Of a stretch of 64,000 bases of DNA, positions 1 through 9,361 are shown piece by piece. Made by a program: the position numbers and the translations under genes. A model generated the notes under the pieces. It was not told where the DNA came from, searched no databases, and was given only the letters and a program-made list of their open reading frames with translations. Origin of the DNA: Paracoccaceae bacterium. Its GTDB lineage: Bacteria; Pseudomonadota; Alphaproteobacteria; Rhodobacterales; Rhodobacteraceae. The DNA is taken from the NCBI GenBank assembly GCA_009773055.1, contig WOUW01000007.1, forward strand, positions 1 through 64,000, read 5' to 3'. The first letter of the stretch is position 1, and each line of letters begins with the position of its first letter.

Positions 1-2
1 AC

Positions 3-974
3 GACGACCTTTTCGACGGCAACCCCGCCATCGACCGCAAGGTCGAAAGCCTGAAGCAAGGCGCGCTCGAAGAACTCGCCCATATCGACGCGATGGGGGG
101 CGCCGTCGCCGCCATCGCCTACATGAAGTCCCGCCTGGTCGAGTCCAACGCCGAACGCCTGGCCCGCATCGAATCCGGCGAGACGACCGTTGTCGGCGTG
201 AACAAGTTCACCACCACGGAACCCTCCCCGCTGACCACGGGCGAGGGCGCGATCATGCAGGCCGACCCCAAGGCCGAGGCCGACCAATGCGCCCGCCTTG
301 CCGACTGGCGCAACCAACGCGACCCCGCCAAAGTCACCGAAGCCCTCGCTGCACTGCAGAAGGCCGCCCAGACTGGCGAGAACATCATGCCCGCCTCTAT
401 CCTTTGCGCCAAGGCGGGCGCCACGACCGGCGAATGGGGCGGTGCCATGCGCGCGCTTTACGGCGAGTACCGCGCCCCCACCGGCGTCAGCCAGCACCCC
501 TCGAACCGAACCGAAGGCCTGGAGCCCGTCCGCGACGCTGTCGCCGCCGTCGCCACCAAGCTCGGCCGCCCGCTGCGCCTCCTCCTCGGCAAGCCCGGCC
601 TCGACGGCCACTCCAACGGCGCCGAACAGATCGCCGCCCGCGCCCGCGACTGCGGGATGGAGATCACCTACGACGGCATCCGCCTCACTCCACAGGAGAT
701 CGTCACCGCCGCCACCGAGAAACAGCCCGACGTCATCGGCCTCTCCATCCTGTCGGGCAGCCACATCCCCTTGATCCGCGAAACGCTGGACCTCATGCGC
801 AACGCGGGCCTCACCCAGCCCCTCGTCGTCGGCGGCATCATCCCGGACGATGACGCGAAGACGCTGAAGGCGATGGGCGTGGCCCGGGTCTACACGCCCA
901 AGGACTTCCAGCTGAACCGCATCATGCTGGACCTCGTCGCCTTGGCCGATCCCGCCCCCGTGGCCGCCGAATAG
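3..974 (+). CDS. ecm: Ethylmalonyl-CoA mutase (MeaA-like), C-terminal part with B12-binding domain; 5' truncated by window edge
   Basis: Open frame runs from window start (DDLFDGNPAIDRKVESLKQGALEELAHIDAMGG...); B12-binding motif region GKPGLDGHSNGAEQIAARARDCGMEITYDGIRLTPQEI...GLSILSGSH...VVGGIIPDDD. Confidence 0.85.
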   Translation, partial: DDLFDGNPAIDRKVESLKQGALEELAHIDAMGGAVAAIAYMKSRLVESNAERLARIESGETTVVGVNKFTTTEPSPLTTGEGAIMQADPKAEADQCARLADWRNQRDPAKVTEALAALQKAAQTGENIMPASILCAKAGATTGEWGGAMRALYGEYRAPTGVSQHPSNRTEGLEPVRDAVAAVATKLGRPLRLLLGKPGLDGHSNGAEQIAARARDCGMEITYDGIRLTPQEIVTAATEKQPDVIGLSILSGSHIPLIRETLDLMRNAGLTQPLVVGGIIPDDDAKTLKAMGVARVYTPKDFQLNRIMLDLVALADPAPVAAE

Positions 975-1019
975 CCCAGCGCCGTTCGGAACATTCGTCG
1001 AAGAACCCGTTGCTGCGGT

Positions 1020-1772
1020 CTAGCACGCAGCGCCATCATCCGGTGCAGGGTCCGACTTGCGCCAGACCGACGCACCGTTTTCATACAGCTTCACCAGCCC
1101 GACGTCGGCGCGCGCCTGTCGCCCGATGTCAGCCACAAGCTCGCGATGCGTGTTGCCGCGCAGGAACATACAGCGCTTGGGCAGGGCGTGCTCTTCCAGA
1201 TGTGGGTTGATCTGGCGGTAGAACTGCTTTTCAGGGTCCAGTCCAGGCTGCATCCTTAGGGCGGCTTCGCGCAGGAACGCGCCCTCGAACACACCGGGCG
1301 AGGTCGAAAACGCGTTCACCAGCTTATCTTCGACAATCGTCCGCCCCTTCTTCACCACCCGGCGCGAGGTCTGATGATTTAGCCCCCGCGTATGCTTGTT
1401 GATGCACATGAAGGTCACTGCTCCCACGTCCGGCTCGAACAGGGGTTCGATCCGGTCCGGACCGAACGGCTCCAGCGCGACCCAGTCGTCCTCCAGATGC
1501 AACACGCGCGGCGCAGTCGTCGCAGCCCAGGCCCGCTTCACCGCCGAAGCGAAATCGGGCACCTCCGGCCGGAAGATCAACGCCTCGGGGAAATGCCGCC
1601 GGATCAGTGCTTCGCACCGGTCGCCTTCCGGGTCATCCCCCATGAAAGGGTCGATGTTGGCGATCAGGCGGCGGATCGGAAAGTTCGGAAACACGTCCTT
1701 CGCGAAGGAGTCCAGCGTCCGCGCCAGCAGCGCCTCGCGGTGGCCCGCGATCAGGGTCACGTCATAGTCCAA
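1020..1772 (-). CDS. Glycosyltransferase-like protein
   Basis: DYDVTLIAGHREALLARTLDSF...RVLHLEDDWVAL pattern; start uncertain (TTG 1772 or GTG 1760), ORF open to 1970. Confidence 0.5.
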   Translation of the reverse strand: MDYDVTLIAGHREALLARTLDSFAKDVFPNFPIRRLIANIDPFMGDDPEGDRCEALIRRHFPEALIFRPEVPDFASAVKRAWAATTAPRVLHLEDDWVALEPFGPDRIEPLFEPDVGAVTFMCINKHTRGLNHQTSRRVVKKGRTIVEDKLVNAFSTSPGVFEGAFLREAALRMQPGLDPEKQFYRQINPHLEEHALPKRCMFLRGNTHRELVADIGRQARADVGLVKLYENGASVWRKSDPAPDDGAAC

Positions 1773-2008
1773 GCCACACAGTCCTTGCCAAGGGTCGCAC
1801 ACTCCACCCGCCCCGGATAGCGCAGGTCGGGGCCACGAACCAACCCGATTTTTCCACTCTTGTCGGCCCCGCCCGCGCGGCCCATTAATGATGGCAAGTG
1901 CCAGACCGCAAGCCTGACACCTGCCAGACGCAGGGCAGACGCAAGGCAGACCGCAGAAATGGCCGCACATCAGTCGGTTACCCCCGACACCGGCAGGAAG
2001 AGGGACAC

Positions 2009-2713
2009 ATGACCTTTCACATCGGCGCCAAGCCGGGCGACATCGCCGAAACTGTGCTTCTGCCGGGCGACCCCTACCGCGCCCGCTGGGCAGCGCAGAC
2101 CTTTCTCAAGGACGCGGTCCTGGTGAACGAAGTCCGCGGCATGCTCGGCTACACCGGCACCTGGAACGGTCACCGGGTCACGATCCACGGCTCGGGAATG
2201 GGGATGCCGTCCCTGTCGATCTACACCAACGAACTGATCCGCGACTACGGGGCCAAGACGCTGATCCGCATCGGCTCTGCGGGTGCGCTGCCCACCCATG
2301 TCAAGGTCCGCGACGTGATCCTCGCGCAGACCGCTTCGACCATCGGCACCCCCTCGAGGTCGATCTTCAAGGAACTGAACTTCGCCCCCTGCGCCGATTT
2401 CGGCCTCCTGTCAAAGGCTTATGCGGCCGCCACAGCGAAGGGCACCCCGGTTCATGTCGGCGGCATCTACTCCTCCGACACCTTCTACGACGAACGCTCC
2501 GACCTGACAGAGCAGCTTCTGCGCCACGGTTGCCTCGGCGTGGAAATGGAGGCAGCCGAGCTTTACATCCTCGCCGCCCGCTACAAGGTTCGCGCCCTGG
2601 CAGTGCTGACGGTGTCCGACCACATCACGACGGGCGAAGCCCTGCCTGCCGACCAGCGCGAACGCAGCTTTGGCGCAATGATCGAAATCGCGCTGGAAGC
2701 GGCCTTTGCCTGA
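2009..2713 (+). CDS. deoD: Purine nucleoside phosphorylase, DeoD type
   Basis: [33 protein letters not shown]...[29 protein letters not shown]. Confidence 0.93.
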   Translation: MTFHIGAKPGDIAETVLLPGDPYRARWAAQTFLKDAVLVNEVRGMLGYTGTWNGHRVTIHGSGMGMPSLSIYTNELIRDYGAKTLIRIGSAGALPTHVKVRDVILAQTASTIGTPSRSIFKELNFAPCADFGLLSKAYAAATAKGTPVHVGGIYSSDTFYDERSDLTEQLLRHGCLGVEMEAAELYILAARYKVRALAVLTVSDHITTGEALPADQRERSFGAMIEIALEAAFA

Positions 2714-2791
2714 TCACCCTTCCGTGACGCCGCTGGCATCGCGGCTGGTCCGCATATAGCTCCAATCGTGACCAACTGATTGGACCTGCCC

Positions 2792-3727
2792 ATGAAAGCC
2801 GCCCGCATTCACGCCTATGGCGCCTCCTCCGAAATCCGGATCGAGGACGCTCCCCTGCCGACCCTCAACGACGACGACGTCCTGATCCGGGTGGTCGCGA
2901 CTTCGGTCAACCCGGTCGACTGGAAGATCCGAAAGGGCTATCTGAAATCCTTTATCCCCTACGAACTGCCGCTGATCATGGGCTGGGACGTTTCGGGGGT
3001 GGTCGAGAAAACCGGCCCAGCCGTCACCAGATTCAAACCCGGCGACGCGGTCTATTCCCGCCCCGACATCGTCCGCAATGGGGCCTATGCCGAATACGTC
3101 GCGGTCCGCGAAGCCGAGATCGCCTTCAAGCCCGCAACCATCAGCCATGTCGAGGCCGCAAGCCTCCCCCTTGTCTCGATCACCGCTTGGGAGTCGCTCT
3201 TCACCACGGCGGGCCTCGCAGCAGGCCAGCGCGTCTTGATCCATGCAGGCGCTGGCGGTGTGGGCTCCATCGCCGTGCAACTTGCCCGCGCCAAGGGCGC
3301 CCATGTCACCGCCACAGCTTCAGCAGGCAAGGCCGCCCTCGTCCGCTCTCTCGGCGCCGATGAGGTGATCGACTACCACTCCCAGGACTTCTCTGAAGTC
3401 GCCCGCGAGATGGACGTCGTCTTCGACACCATCGGCGGTGATGTGCAAGACAAGTCGTGGTCGGTGCTGAAACTTGGCGGGATGCTGGTCTCGATCACCG
3501 CCAAGCCCTCCGATGACCGCGCTAAGGCCGAGGGCAAACGCGCCGGATACGTCTTTATCGGCCCCAATGCGCCGATCCTGACAGAGCTGGGCCAGATGGT
3601 CGATTTCAGCCAGGTCCGACCGCTGATCGCCGCCGAATTCGGCCTGAACGACACGGCAAAGGCCCAGGACTTCAGCGAAACCGGCCGCGCCACCGGCAAG
3701 GTCGTGATCTACGTCGGTCACCCCTGA
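2792..3727 (+). CDS. Zinc-independent MDR family NADP-dependent oxidoreductase (quinone oxidoreductase-like)
   Basis: MKAARIHAYGASSEIRIEDAPLP...GWDVSGVVEKTG...VLIHAGAGGVGSIAVQLARAKGAHVTATAS. Confidence 0.85.
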   Translation: MKAARIHAYGASSEIRIEDAPLPTLNDDDVLIRVVATSVNPVDWKIRKGYLKSFIPYELPLIMGWDVSGVVEKTGPAVTRFKPGDAVYSRPDIVRNGAYAEYVAVREAEIAFKPATISHVEAASLPLVSITAWESLFTTAGLAAGQRVLIHAGAGGVGSIAVQLARAKGAHVTATASAGKAALVRSLGADEVIDYHSQDFSEVAREMDVVFDTIGGDVQDKSWSVLKLGGMLVSITAKPSDDRAKAEGKRAGYVFIGPNAPILTELGQMVDFSQVRPLIAAEFGLNDTAKAQDFSETGRATGKVVIYVGHP

Positions 3728-3784
3728 TCTGCCATTGCCTCAGGCGTGGACCTCTGGTTCTCATGGCGGATGAAGGAGACCGCC

Positions 3785-5104
3785 ATGCCCCAGCTCATCC
3801 CCCGCCCCTGGGTCCCAGCCGCGTGTGAGACCTACATCCAGCGCCTCGCCACCGATGCCGGGAAACCCTCTGTCCAGGTCGCCCATCGTCTCGACCAGCT
3901 GATCGCGCAGAACCGTCAGATCCACGATCAGGACTGCTTCAACCTCAACCCCGCGACGAACGTGATGAACCCAAGGGCCGAGGCAGCGCTCGCCTCCGGC
4001 ATCGGCTCGCGCCCCTCGCTCGGCTACCCCGGCGACAAGTATGAAATGGGGCTGGAAGCCATCGAGGAAATCGAGGTCATCGCCGCCGAACTTGCCGCTG
4101 AAATCTTCCACGCGAAATACGCCGAAATTCGCGTCGGCTCGGGGGCCTTGGCCAACCTCTACGGTTTCATGGCACTGGCCAAACCCGGCGACAGCATCAT
4201 CGCGCCCCCGGGAACCATCGGCGGCCATGTCACCCACCACAGCGCCGGGTGCGCGGGCCTTTACGGCCTGACCACCCACCCTGCCCCCATCGACGCCGAC
4301 GGCTATACCCTTGATCTGGCAGCGCTCCATGACCTCGCCCACGCCGTGCGACCCAAGATCATCACCGTTGGCGGCAGCCTGAACCTCTTCCCGCATCCCG
4401 TGGCCGAGGTCCGCAAGATCGCAGATCAGGTCGGCGCGAAGGTCCTCTTCGACGCCGCCCACCAGTGCGGCATCATCGCAGGTGGCACCTGGGCCAACCC
4501 GCTGTCCGAAGGCGCGCATCTGATGACGATGAGCACCTACAAGAGCCTCGGCGGCCCCGCCGGTGGCTTGATCGTCACCAACGACGCCGCCATCGCCGAA
4601 CGCCTCGATGCCATCGCTTTCCCCGGCCTCACCGCCAACTTCGACGCCGCGAAATCCGCCGCCCTTGCCTACACCCTCCTCGACTGGCGTGACCACGGGC
4701 GGGCCTATGCGACAGCCATGGTCGACCTTGCGCGCGCCCTCGCCACCGAACTCTCGACCCTCGGTCTTCCCGTTTTCGCCTCCGACCGGGGTGCCACCAC
4801 CTCGCACCAGTTCGCCATCGAAGCCGCAGCCTTCGGCGGCGGACAGGCGGCCTCGAAGACCCTGAGAAAAGCCGGGTTCCTCGCCTGCGGTATCGGCCTG
4901 CCCATCCCCGACGTGCCGGGAGATATGAACGGCCTCCGCATTGGCACGCCCGAGCTTGTCCGCCGCGGCGTCACCCCCGCCGACGCCCCGGCTTTGGCCA
5001 GCCTCATTGCCGAGAGCCTGCGGTCCAACGCCCCCGAAACCGTCGCCCCCCGCACGAAAACCTTTCGCGCCCGGTTCCAGGGCCTGCACTACATCAGCCC
5101 TTGA
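3785..5104 (+). CDS. Divergent serine hydroxymethyltransferase-fold PLP enzyme
   Basis: SHMT-like NLNPATNVMNPRAEAA...GYPGDKYEMG...IRVGSGALANLYGFMALAKPGD...DAAHQCGIIAGG...MSTYKSLGGPAGG; PLP-lysine motif differs from canonical THKTLRGPRGG. Confidence 0.7.
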   Translation: MPQLIPRPWVPAACETYIQRLATDAGKPSVQVAHRLDQLIAQNRQIHDQDCFNLNPATNVMNPRAEAALASGIGSRPSLGYPGDKYEMGLEAIEEIEVIAAELAAEIFHAKYAEIRVGSGALANLYGFMALAKPGDSIIAPPGTIGGHVTHHSAGCAGLYGLTTHPAPIDADGYTLDLAALHDLAHAVRPKIITVGGSLNLFPHPVAEVRKIADQVGAKVLFDAAHQCGIIAGGTWANPLSEGAHLMTMSTYKSLGGPAGGLIVTNDAAIAERLDAIAFPGLTANFDAAKSAALAYTLLDWRDHGRAYATAMVDLARALATELSTLGLPVFASDRGATTSHQFAIEAAAFGGGQAASKTLRKAGFLACGIGLPIPDVPGDMNGLRIGTPELVRRGVTPADAPALASLIAESLRSNAPETVAPRTKTFRARFQGLHYISP

Positions 5105-5151
5105 CCTAACCGATTCGTGGGGCTCTCCTGCCCTCCCCCAAAATGCAGGAG

Positions 5152-6079
5152 AGCCCGATGAAACAGCGCCGCCTTGGCCAGCACGGCCCCGAAGTCTCCG
5201 CCCTCGGCCTCGGCTGCCTCTCCTTCGGCGGCATGTTCGGCCCGACGACCGAGGCCGACTCCCTGCGCACCCTCGACGCCGCCTGGGACGCCGGGATCAC
5301 CTTCCTCGACACAGCCAACCGCTATGGCGAGGGCGTCAGCGAGACCTTTATCGGCACCTGGCTCAAACGTTCAGGAAAAAGCCCCCACATCGCCACCAAG
5401 GCCGCTTTCCTCGCTGCGGCGGCTGGGCGTGGACCATGTCACTCTCTTTTACGCCCACCGCCACGATCCCCAGGTCCCCGCCGAAGACCTTGCTGGGACG
5501 ATGCAACGCCTTGTCGAGGAAGGAAAGATCCTGGGCTACGGCCTGTCCGAAATCGGCCCTTACACCCTTGAACGCTGCCACGCCGTCCACCCGGTGATGG
5601 CGGTGCAGAACGAATACTCGCTCTGGACCCGCACGCCCGAGCTTGGCCTCATCCAGCGCTGCGCCAGTCTCGGTGTCGCCTTCGTCCCCTTCTCCCCCCT
5701 CGCGCGCGGAGCCTTCGGGACGCCGATGGCCGACCCCGCAATCTTCGCCCCGAAGGAATTCCGCACCCGTATCCCGCGCTTCCATCCCGAGAACTGGCCG
5801 CACAACCGCGCGAAACTGGACGCCTTCCATGACTTTGCCCGCGAAAGGGGCTGCACCCCCGCCGCCCTCGCGCTGGCCTGGCTTCTCGACCGCGCGCCGC
5901 ACATCCTGCCGATCCCCGGAACCCGGACGCCAGACCACCTCAGCGCCTGGGCGATGGCTCCCGAGATCGACCTGACCGACGACGACCGCGAGGAGATCGA
6001 CCGCCTTCTCCCTGTCGGCTGGGCCTGGGGCGACCGCTACGACGACCTGCAGGCGCAGACGGTGGAACGCTATTCCTGA
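5152..6079 (+). pseudogene. Aldo/keto reductase disrupted by internal deletion/frameshift near 5401-5412
   Basis: N-term MKQRRLGQHGPEVSALGLGCLSFGG...TANRYGEGVSE...HIATKA in frame of 5143-5571; C-term SSLRRLGVDHVTLFYAHRHDP...YGLSEIG...PIPGTRTPDHL in the frame of 5174-6079; expected ~25 residues between them absent. ATG chosen just after ORF start region; exact N-terminus approximate. Confidence 0.65.
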
Positions 6080-6936
6080 CCGTGGCTTCGGTCATAGGGG
6101 TTCGCGCCCGGCGAACACCATCCGACCGGAGGCGCCTTCGGCTTGAACACCTGCACCAAGAGCGGATGGCAGACGGCGGCGTCCGAGGAATGCTCGGCCG
6201 AGCAATCGCCACCGGGGCAGGCCGACAGCGCGCCAAGTAGGTCGATCTCCGCCATGAACTCCAGATAATCCCCCGGCCGCACCGGCGAGGCTTTCATGAA
6301 ATACTGCCCGGTGTCGCGCGTAAAACCGGTGCACATGAAGACGTTCAGCACGTCATGCACATGCAGCTCCGCCGCGTGCAAAGGCAGACCCGACTGCGCC
6401 GCAACCGCCCGGGTCAGGTTCGAATGGCAGCAATGGTGATATTGGTCACCGTCTGACAAAAGCGTATGGGTGTAGGGATCGCAGCGCGTGCCGATCACGT
6501 CATGCACACTGCCGCCAAAATCATCGAACCCGTACCAGTCCAGCGTGTCCTCGGTCACCGTCGCCATCGGCCGCAGGTAGGGCAGACAGGACCACATCCG
6601 ATCCCCGGTGGACAAATGCGTCCCATGCAGCGCCCGAGTCTTGCCGCTGAAGAACCGCTCCCCCAGGTTCCCCGCCGCGAACAAGTTCAGATCACCAACC
6701 TGCGGCCCCTCGACGCTGACAATGCGGAAGAACCACCCCGCAGGGACCTCGAACGTCCGCCCATCGCGCGCAGGGACCAGCACTTCCGAGATCAGACTCC
6801 ACCCCTCACGCGCCGCGCGGTAGGCGGGCAGGTTGGGGACAGGCAGACCCTCGACCGGGTAGCAGATCACCGGACGGATGGCCTTTCGGGTGGCGGCGTC
6901 GGACGGGGCGGGGTGTTCGGGATGATCGGGCTTCAT
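6070..6936 (-). CDS. Urea carboxylase-associated / DUF1989 family protein
   Basis: AGWFFRIVSVEGPQVGDLNLFAAGN...STGDRMWSCLPYLRPMATVTEDT...HDVLNVFMCTGF...SPVRPGDYLEFMAEIDLL. Confidence 0.75.
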   Translation of the reverse strand: MKPDHPEHPAPSDAATRKAIRPVICYPVEGLPVPNLPAYRAAREGWSLISEVLVPARDGRTFEVPAGWFFRIVSVEGPQVGDLNLFAAGNLGERFFSGKTRALHGTHLSTGDRMWSCLPYLRPMATVTEDTLDWYGFDDFGGSVHDVIGTRCDPYTHTLLSDGDQYHHCCHSNLTRAVAAQSGLPLHAAELHVHDVLNVFMCTGFTRDTGQYFMKASPVRPGDYLEFMAEIDLLGALSACPGGDCSAEHSSDAAVCHPLLVQVFKPKAPPVGWCSPGANPYDRSHGQE

Positions 6937-6990
6937 CCCAGCACCCTTGCGCCGTTTGACTTCGCGTTCAAGCCCGCCCGCGAGCGCAAT

Positions 6991-7398
6991 CTACGCCGGC
7001 AAATCAACCACCGGCAGCCTGCGGAACATCTCCAGCACTTCGTCCTCGGTCGCCCGCTCAGGCACGCCTGCATCGACCTCGGCGCGCGACCAGACCCAGG
7101 ACGCCGCCGGATCGTCCCGCATTGCCCAAGCCCCGAACATCCGCGCATCATCTGCAATCATCCGGCGCGTCAGACGACGCACCTCGATATGCCGGTCATC
7201 GGCGCAGATCCGGGCATAGGTCGCCTCGACCGCCTTTTCCGGCCCCTCCAGAAGCTGCAGGAACAGGTCATCCCGGCAGATCAGCGCCCCGGTAATCCCG
7301 TCGCGCGTGTTGCAGCGCCGGGCGTCGAACAGGATGCTGGTCAGAATACCCGCATCAAAGCCGAAGGGTCGCGAGGCATAGGTCAGTTGCAGAAGCAT
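6991..7398 (-). CDS. BLUF-domain blue-light sensor protein, short single-domain
   Basis: LLQLTYASRP...ILFDARRCNTRDGITGALICRDDLFLQLLEGPEKAVEATYARICADDRH...MFGAWAM matches BLUF pattern incl. Tyr, Asn and Gln flavin-site residues. Confidence 0.88.
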   Translation of the reverse strand: MLLQLTYASRPFGFDAGILTSILFDARRCNTRDGITGALICRDDLFLQLLEGPEKAVEATYARICADDRHIEVRRLTRRMIADDARMFGAWAMRDDPAASWVWSRAEVDAGVPERATEDEVLEMFRRLPVVDLPA

Positions 7399-7487
7399 CG
7401 CGCCGTTCCTTCCATCGCCCGGCCCGGACAGCGGGGCACGGGCAAGCCTAGTCCGCCCCAGCCCTCAAATCCAGCAGCCCGTTGCGG

Positions 7488-8264
7488 TCAGACGACCCGC
7501 TCGACCATCATCTTCTTGATCTCGGCGATCGCCTTGGCCGGGTTCAGCCCCTTCGGGCAGGTCTTGGCGCAGTTCATGATCGTGTGGCAGCGGTACAGCT
7601 TGAACGGGTCTTCCAGATCGTCCAGCCGCTCCCCGGTGGCCTCGTCCCGGCTGTCGATGATCCAGCGGTAGGCGTGCAGCAGTGCCGCCGGGCCGAGATA
7701 GCGGTCGCTGTTCCACCAATAGCTCGGGCAGGATGTCGAACAGCAGGCGCACATCACGCATTCATAAAGCCCGTCGAGCTTGCTCCGATCCTCGATCGAC
7801 TGCTTCCACTCTTTCGCAGGGCGGTTGGTCTTGGTCTCCAGCCAGGGCATGATGCTGGCATGCTGGGCGTAGAAGTGCGTCAGGTCCGGGATCAGGTCCT
7901 TGATCACCGCCATATGCGGCAAGGGGTAGATCTTCACGTCGCCCTTGATCTCGTCCAGCCCATAGATGCAGGCCAGTGTGTTGATCCCGTCGATGTTCAT
8001 CGCGCAGGACCCGCAGATGCCCTCGCGGCAGGACCGCCGGAAGGTCAGCGTCGGGTCGATGTCGGTCTTGATCTTGATCAGCGCGTCCAGAACCATCGGG
8101 CCGCAGGTATCCATGTCGACGAAATAGGTATCGACGCGCGGGTTTTCGCCATCATCCGGGTTCCAGCGATACACCTGAAACTTGCGCACGTTCTTTCCGT
8201 CCGGCTTTGGCCAGGTCTTGCCCGTGCGGATCTTGGAATTCTTCGGCAGAGTGAACTGGACCAT
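7488..8264 (-). CDS. sdhB: Succinate dehydrogenase iron-sulfur subunit
   Basis: [49 protein letters not shown]. Confidence 0.97.
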   Translation of the reverse strand: MVQFTLPKNSKIRTGKTWPKPDGKNVRKFQVYRWNPDDGENPRVDTYFVDMDTCGPMVLDALIKIKTDIDPTLTFRRSCREGICGSCAMNIDGINTLACIYGLDEIKGDVKIYPLPHMAVIKDLIPDLTHFYAQHASIMPWLETKTNRPAKEWKQSIEDRSKLDGLYECVMCACCSTSCPSYWWNSDRYLGPAALLHAYRWIIDSRDEATGERLDDLEDPFKLYRCHTIMNCAKTCPKGLNPAKAIAEIKKMMVERVV

Positions 8265-8267
8265 GGG

Positions 8268-9068
8268 TCAACCTTTCCGGGTCTTCGTCTTGGCAACGGG
8301 CTTGGGTTCATTGGCGGGCTTTGTCAGCTCGTAAAGCGTTTCGCCGCGCATCAGGGCATAGGTGGACACGTCAGGCTCGACTGAAACGAACTCATGCAGC
8401 GCGAATCCCGCCGCACGCATGTGGTCCTTCAGGTCCCGCCCGAAATAGCGCGCGTGGTCCTTCTGGCCGAAGTGAAGCATCCGCTCGCGCGCAGTCTGGA
8501 TCGCGGGGTTCTCGTAGGTCGTCTCCCAGGCGTCGATCACCGGGGTCGTGACCACCAGCCGCCCTCCGGGCGTCAGGCAGCGGAAACATTCCGCCAGCGC
8601 CTTGTGGTGGTCGACATGCTCAAGGATCTGATGCGCGACGATCAGATCGAAACTGCCAGCGTCCAGGTCCAGCGCCTCGATGTTCAGCTTGCGGTCAACC
8701 TTGCTGCGCATGAAATCGGCCGTGACATAGGTCCCGGCCAGCCCGCGCAGGATCGGCTCGAACACCGGTTCGGGCGCGAAATGCAGGACAGCCATGTCCC
8801 TGGTGATCCCGCCCCGCCGGTCGATCCACAGCTTGAACAGCCGATGCCGTTCCCGCGACCGGCACAAGGGGCACAACCCGTCCAGCCGGGGCGGTTCGCC
8901 CACCGGAGCAAACTCACCGACATAGCCGCAAACCGGGCAGGTCCGCGTGAACCCGGTCGTCATCATCGCTTCGAACTCGCGCACGCGCCGCCGCCGGATA
9001 CGCTCCAGCGCACCTTTCGCAAAGCGCACCTGACGCGGGTCGGGCGTGGGGATCACATCCTTGGCCAT
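8268..9068 (-). CDS. Class I SAM-dependent methyltransferase with N-terminal CxxC...CxxC region
   Basis: CPVCGYVGEF...GLCPLCRSRERHR; FDLIVAHQILEHVDHHKALAECFRCLTPGGRLVVTTP. Confidence 0.75.
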   Translation of the reverse strand: MAKDVIPTPDPRQVRFAKGALERIRRRRVREFEAMMTTGFTRTCPVCGYVGEFAPVGEPPRLDGLCPLCRSRERHRLFKLWIDRRGGITRDMAVLHFAPEPVFEPILRGLAGTYVTADFMRSKVDRKLNIEALDLDAGSFDLIVAHQILEHVDHHKALAECFRCLTPGGRLVVTTPVIDAWETTYENPAIQTARERMLHFGQKDHARYFGRDLKDHMRAAGFALHEFVSVEPDVSTYALMRGETLYELTKPANEPKPVAKTKTRKG

Positions 9069-9361
9069 CAGCGCCAGTCCGGTCGCAGGTAAAGCGGACG
9101 GCTCGGCGGCTGGCCCGCCTTCTGCATCACGCAGGATTCGTAGACCGCCGAAGGGTCCTTCCCCAGCAGGAAGTCGGAACTGACATTCAGCTCCAGCCCC
9201 GCCGAGGTCCGCCCGTCCGAGCTTGCGCCGACCGTGACCTCGCCCCGCGGCTGCTTGGCCAGCCGCGCGCGTTCAAAGCACTGCCGCTCCGCCTGCGCCA
9301 GCGTCATCGGCCCGCAAGCAGCAAGCCCGAACAGCACCGCTAGGATCGCTGCGGCCCGCAT
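9068..9361 (-). CDS. Small putative lipoprotein/secreted protein
   Basis: MRAAAILAVLFGLAACGPMT lipobox-like signal; 1-nt TGATG overlaps with both neighbours. Confidence 0.55.
   Translation of the reverse strand: MRAAAILAVLFGLAACGPMTLAQAERQCFERARLAKQPRGEVTVGASSDGRTSAGLELNVSSDFLLGKDPSAVYESCVMQKAGQPPSRPLYLRPDWR

Noticed and set aside
3761-5089. 442-aa antisense ORF opposite the SHMT-like gene
   Set aside because: Gly/Asp/Val-rich translation typical of the complementary frame of a GC-rich gene; no domain.
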